Source of the DNA: an uncultured Bacilli bacterium
GTDB taxonomy: Bacteria; Bacillota_I; Bacilli_A; RF39; UBA660
Reading direction: 5' to 3'
Assembly: GCA_947632375.1 (NCBI GenBank)
Contig: CANRPF010000003.1
Span: 33,099-97,098 of the forward strand
Length of the DNA: 64,000 nt
The notes under the pieces are model-generated. The model worked only from the letters and a program-made list of their open reading frames with translations. It did not search any database and was not told the origin of the DNA. Below, piece after piece: positions 61,876 to 64,000 of this stretch (the stretch's first letter is position 1; the number at the start of each line of letters is the position of its first letter). A program made the position numbers and the translations under genes.

Positions 61876-62365
61876 TATACTTTATAATAAAAAAGTAATA
61901 CTTTTATGTTTTATATTAGTAATAATTGTTTTTGTAATATTTTATTTAATAAGTAATGGTGTTTTTTCTAAATATGAAGAAACTGAAGATAATATAAATT
62001 ATTTAAGAAATTATGAAGCAAATGAATTTATGCCTGTTTATGTAACTGAACAAGATATGGCATCAAAATATTTGATTGATTATAAAAATAATATGTTAGT
62101 AGATGAAAATGCTGCATATCAAAGTTTAAATGAAGAATATAGAAATAAAAAATTTGGAAATAAAGAAAACTATATTAAATATATTAATGAGAATTTGAGT
62201 TTATCAACAATCAGTATGGAAGTTGATAGATACTCAGTAGCTACTATAAATGGTTATAAGTTCTTTAAAGTTTATGATAAAAGTGATAGATATTATATTT
62301 TCAAAGAAAAATCAATAATGGATTATGAAGTTTATTTAGATGATTATACTGTAGAATTAAAATAA
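61868..62365 (+). CDS. VirB8-like bitopic protein (second copy)
   Basis: Same topology and size as preceding gene, overlaps it by 8 nt. Confidence 0.45.
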   Translation: MDNILYNKKVILLCFILVIIVFVIFYLISNGVFSKYEETEDNINYLRNYEANEFMPVYVTEQDMASKYLIDYKNNMLVDENAAYQSLNEEYRNKKFGNKENYIKYINENLSLSTISMEVDRYSVATINGYKFFKVYDKSDRYYIFKEKSIMDYEVYLDDYTVELK

Positions 62366-62380
62366 AGGTGGTGAAGTCGA

Positions 62381-64000
62381 ATGGGTACTTATAAGGCAAA
62401 TAGAAATAATGAAAATCCCGAAAATGCTGAAAAATCTGAAAAACAACAAAAAGAGGAATCTACTGAAAAATTAGTTGATGAAGGTTTAGGTGTTGCTGCG
62501 GAAGCTGTAGGTACTTATTTTGGTATCCCAGGAGGCGGAGCCATTTATGATAGTGCCAAAAATATGCCTGTAGTAGGAGATGCAATTAATGGTACAGTTC
62601 ATAATATTGGTAAGACTTTAGCTAAAACTCCTGTTGGAGATATAGCTGAAAAAGCCGATGAGGCTGGATTAACAGATGCTTTAGGGACTGCAAGACAGAT
62701 GTTTTCATCTGTCTCTTCTGCTGGTGCCGGAGCACCTACACAAGGTGCTGGAGCTGCTGCTGGTGCTGCGGGTGCTGTAGGTGCAACTGCTCCTATGGGA
62801 GCTGGAGGTAGTCAAGCTAATATAGTAAGTACACCAAAGCTGAATAATTCAACACCAGGTGTAAATGGAAATAATAGTGCACTTTCACAATCAGCAAATA
62901 AAACTAACATGGCAGAAGATAGAGCCAACAAAGAAAAAGGATTAACCGTAGATGACATTTCTGATTTAGATTTATTAGACGGCGGTTATAATGAAGAAGA
63001 GGAAACGGAAGAAAAAGAGAAAAAAGATAGAAGACCTTCTATTATTTTGTTGTTAATTTTATCTCCAACTGCTTTTATATTTTTATTCTTAATTTTATTC
63101 TTAGCTTATGATGATTATGCAAATTTAAAATTAACTAATAATACTATCTTAGCTTCATCAAGTGTAGGAAAAACTACTTGTACTACGCAAGAGATTGCAA
63201 CTAAAATGTTATATTTTGGTGATAAAACTGTTGAAGATATTAAGAAAGTTGTAAATAATAGTGATATTAAATATATAAGTGATAATAATGCCGATTATGA
63301 CAAATTAGCTGATTCTTTCTCTATTATTGAATCTCAATTATCTAATGATGTTTCTATAGTAGTTTTTGCTTTAGGAAGAAATGATTTAAATAATATAGAT
63401 AGTTATGTAACTTATTATAAAAATTTTATAAATACACATGATGGTATTAATGTATATTTTTTATCTGTTGTTCCTTCAAATGATGCTAATGAAAATATAG
63501 CTATTGACAGTTTTAATCAAAGATTAAAAGCAGAATTTTCATCAAAATATATAGATGTTTATAGCAATGTTATCTATAACTACGATGTTTTTGGTAATAT
63601 TGATAGTAATGCTATAAATGCAATACATAGTGAAGTTTTATCAACTGTTGGCTCATCATCAAACGTTACTTGTTCTTCTGGAACTATTAACCAAATAAGT
63701 TCAAGTGTAACAAGTGGTGGTGGAAAGGCAATTTTAAAAAACGGAGAAAGTATTGTATCAAAAATTGGTCAAGCAGAATTAGATAAATGGAATGCTAATA
63801 TTAAAAATGATGTTAATAAAGCTGGTAAAGGGACCGGTGATGCAATTGCGATAGCTGCTTATGATTTAGTTACAGGAGCTTATAATTACGGTTTTGTAAT
63901 TCCGTATTTTTGGGGCGGAGGACACGGAAACATTAGTGATGGAATTGATCCTTCATGGGGTTCATCAGCTAAAATAACAGCCTCTGGATCAAGTGCCCAA
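62381..64000 (+). CDS. T4SS-associated membrane protein: Gly/Ala-rich N-terminus, one TM, SGNH-hydrolase-like segment, start of a possible NlpC/P60-like domain (truncated at window end)
   Basis: MGTYKANRNNENPENAEKSEKQQKEES...; TM PSIILLLILSPTAFIFLFLILFLAYDDY; VVFALGRNDLNN; ...NYGFVIPYFWGGGHGN; open to base 64000. Not in ORF track. Confidence 0.65.
   Translation, partial: MGTYKANRNNENPENAEKSEKQQKEESTEKLVDEGLGVAAEAVGTYFGIPGGGAIYDSAKNMPVVGDAINGTVHNIGKTLAKTPVGDIAEKADEAGLTDALGTARQMFSSVSSAGAGAPTQGAGAAAGAAGAVGATAPMGAGGSQANIVSTPKLNNSTPGVNGNNSALSQSANKTNMAEDRANKEKGLTVDDISDLDLLDGGYNEEEETEEKEKKDRRPSIILLLILSPTAFIFLFLILFLAYDDYANLKLTNNTILASSSVGKTTCTTQEIATKMLYFGDKTVEDIKKVVNNSDIKYISDNNADYDKLADSFSIIESQLSNDVSIVVFALGRNDLNNIDSYVTYYKNFINTHDGINVYFLSVVPSNDANENIAIDSFNQRLKAEFSSKYIDVYSNVIYNYDVFGNIDSNAINAIHSEVLSTVGSSSNVTCSSGTINQISSSVTSGGGKAILKNGESIVSKIGQAELDKWNANIKNDVNKAGKGTGDAIAIAAYDLVTGAYNYGFVIPYFWGGGHGNISDGIDPSWGSSAKITASGSSAQ

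Noticed and set aside
1-64000. Mycoplasma genetic code (TGA = Trp)
   Set aside because: TGA ends several genes (DedA-like, rpmB, RNase J, 47352 pilin-like) and Trp uses TGG throughout.
1-64000. CRISPR array, transposase, integrase or prophage
   Set aside because: No regularly spaced repeats or mobile-element proteins were seen; the secretion cluster has no relaxase or integrase within the window.

Overview
This is an AT-rich chromosomal window from a low-GC Firmicute. Its gene content suggests a gut Bacilli/RF39-like or Erysipelotrichia-like lineage (inference). TGA is used as a stop, so the genetic code is standard rather than mycoplasmal. The first ~32 kb is mostly housekeeping: DedA-like fragment, AlkD-like, cysteine desulfurase, OGG-type glycosylase, tRNA-Arg(ACG), tRNA-Pro(TGG), RecX, PrsA, HerA-like ATPase, L28, DnaE, S4, rimP-nusA-ylxR-infB-rbfA-truB, ThiI, AckA, NrnA and PolA. 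From 32.0 to 38.7 kb there is a reduced type VIIb secretion module: an EsaB/YukD-like protein, EssC, and two ~255-aa candidate substrates. From 40.9 to 64 kb there is a surface and secretion region: Cys-rich and cadherin-like adhesins, an SPQTG-anchored protein, polysaccharide membrane proteins including one pseudogene, and then a co-directional hybrid cluster with Flp/TadE-like pilins, a degenerate TadZ-like ATPase, three VirB2-like proteins, VirB6, PrgI/VirB3, a split VirB4, an M23+GH24 hydrolase and two VirB8-like proteins. The cluster runs off the window end. The strongest unannotated find is at about 2.82-3.16 kb: a candidate SOS-controlled type I toxin-antitoxin locus. It has a 25-aa membrane peptide, a LexA-type box inside its promoter spacer, mRNA 5'/3' complementarity, and a convergent antisense promoter. 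Other finds are two tandem YjcZ-like microproteins and L28 (all missing from the ORF track), an asymmetric dockerin next to a membrane-anchored beta-sandwich protein, a one-domain RimP, and several degenerate catalytic motifs (DnaE PHP, PolA exonuclease, RNase J, TadZ). All family assignments are from reading the translated sequence; no searches were run.
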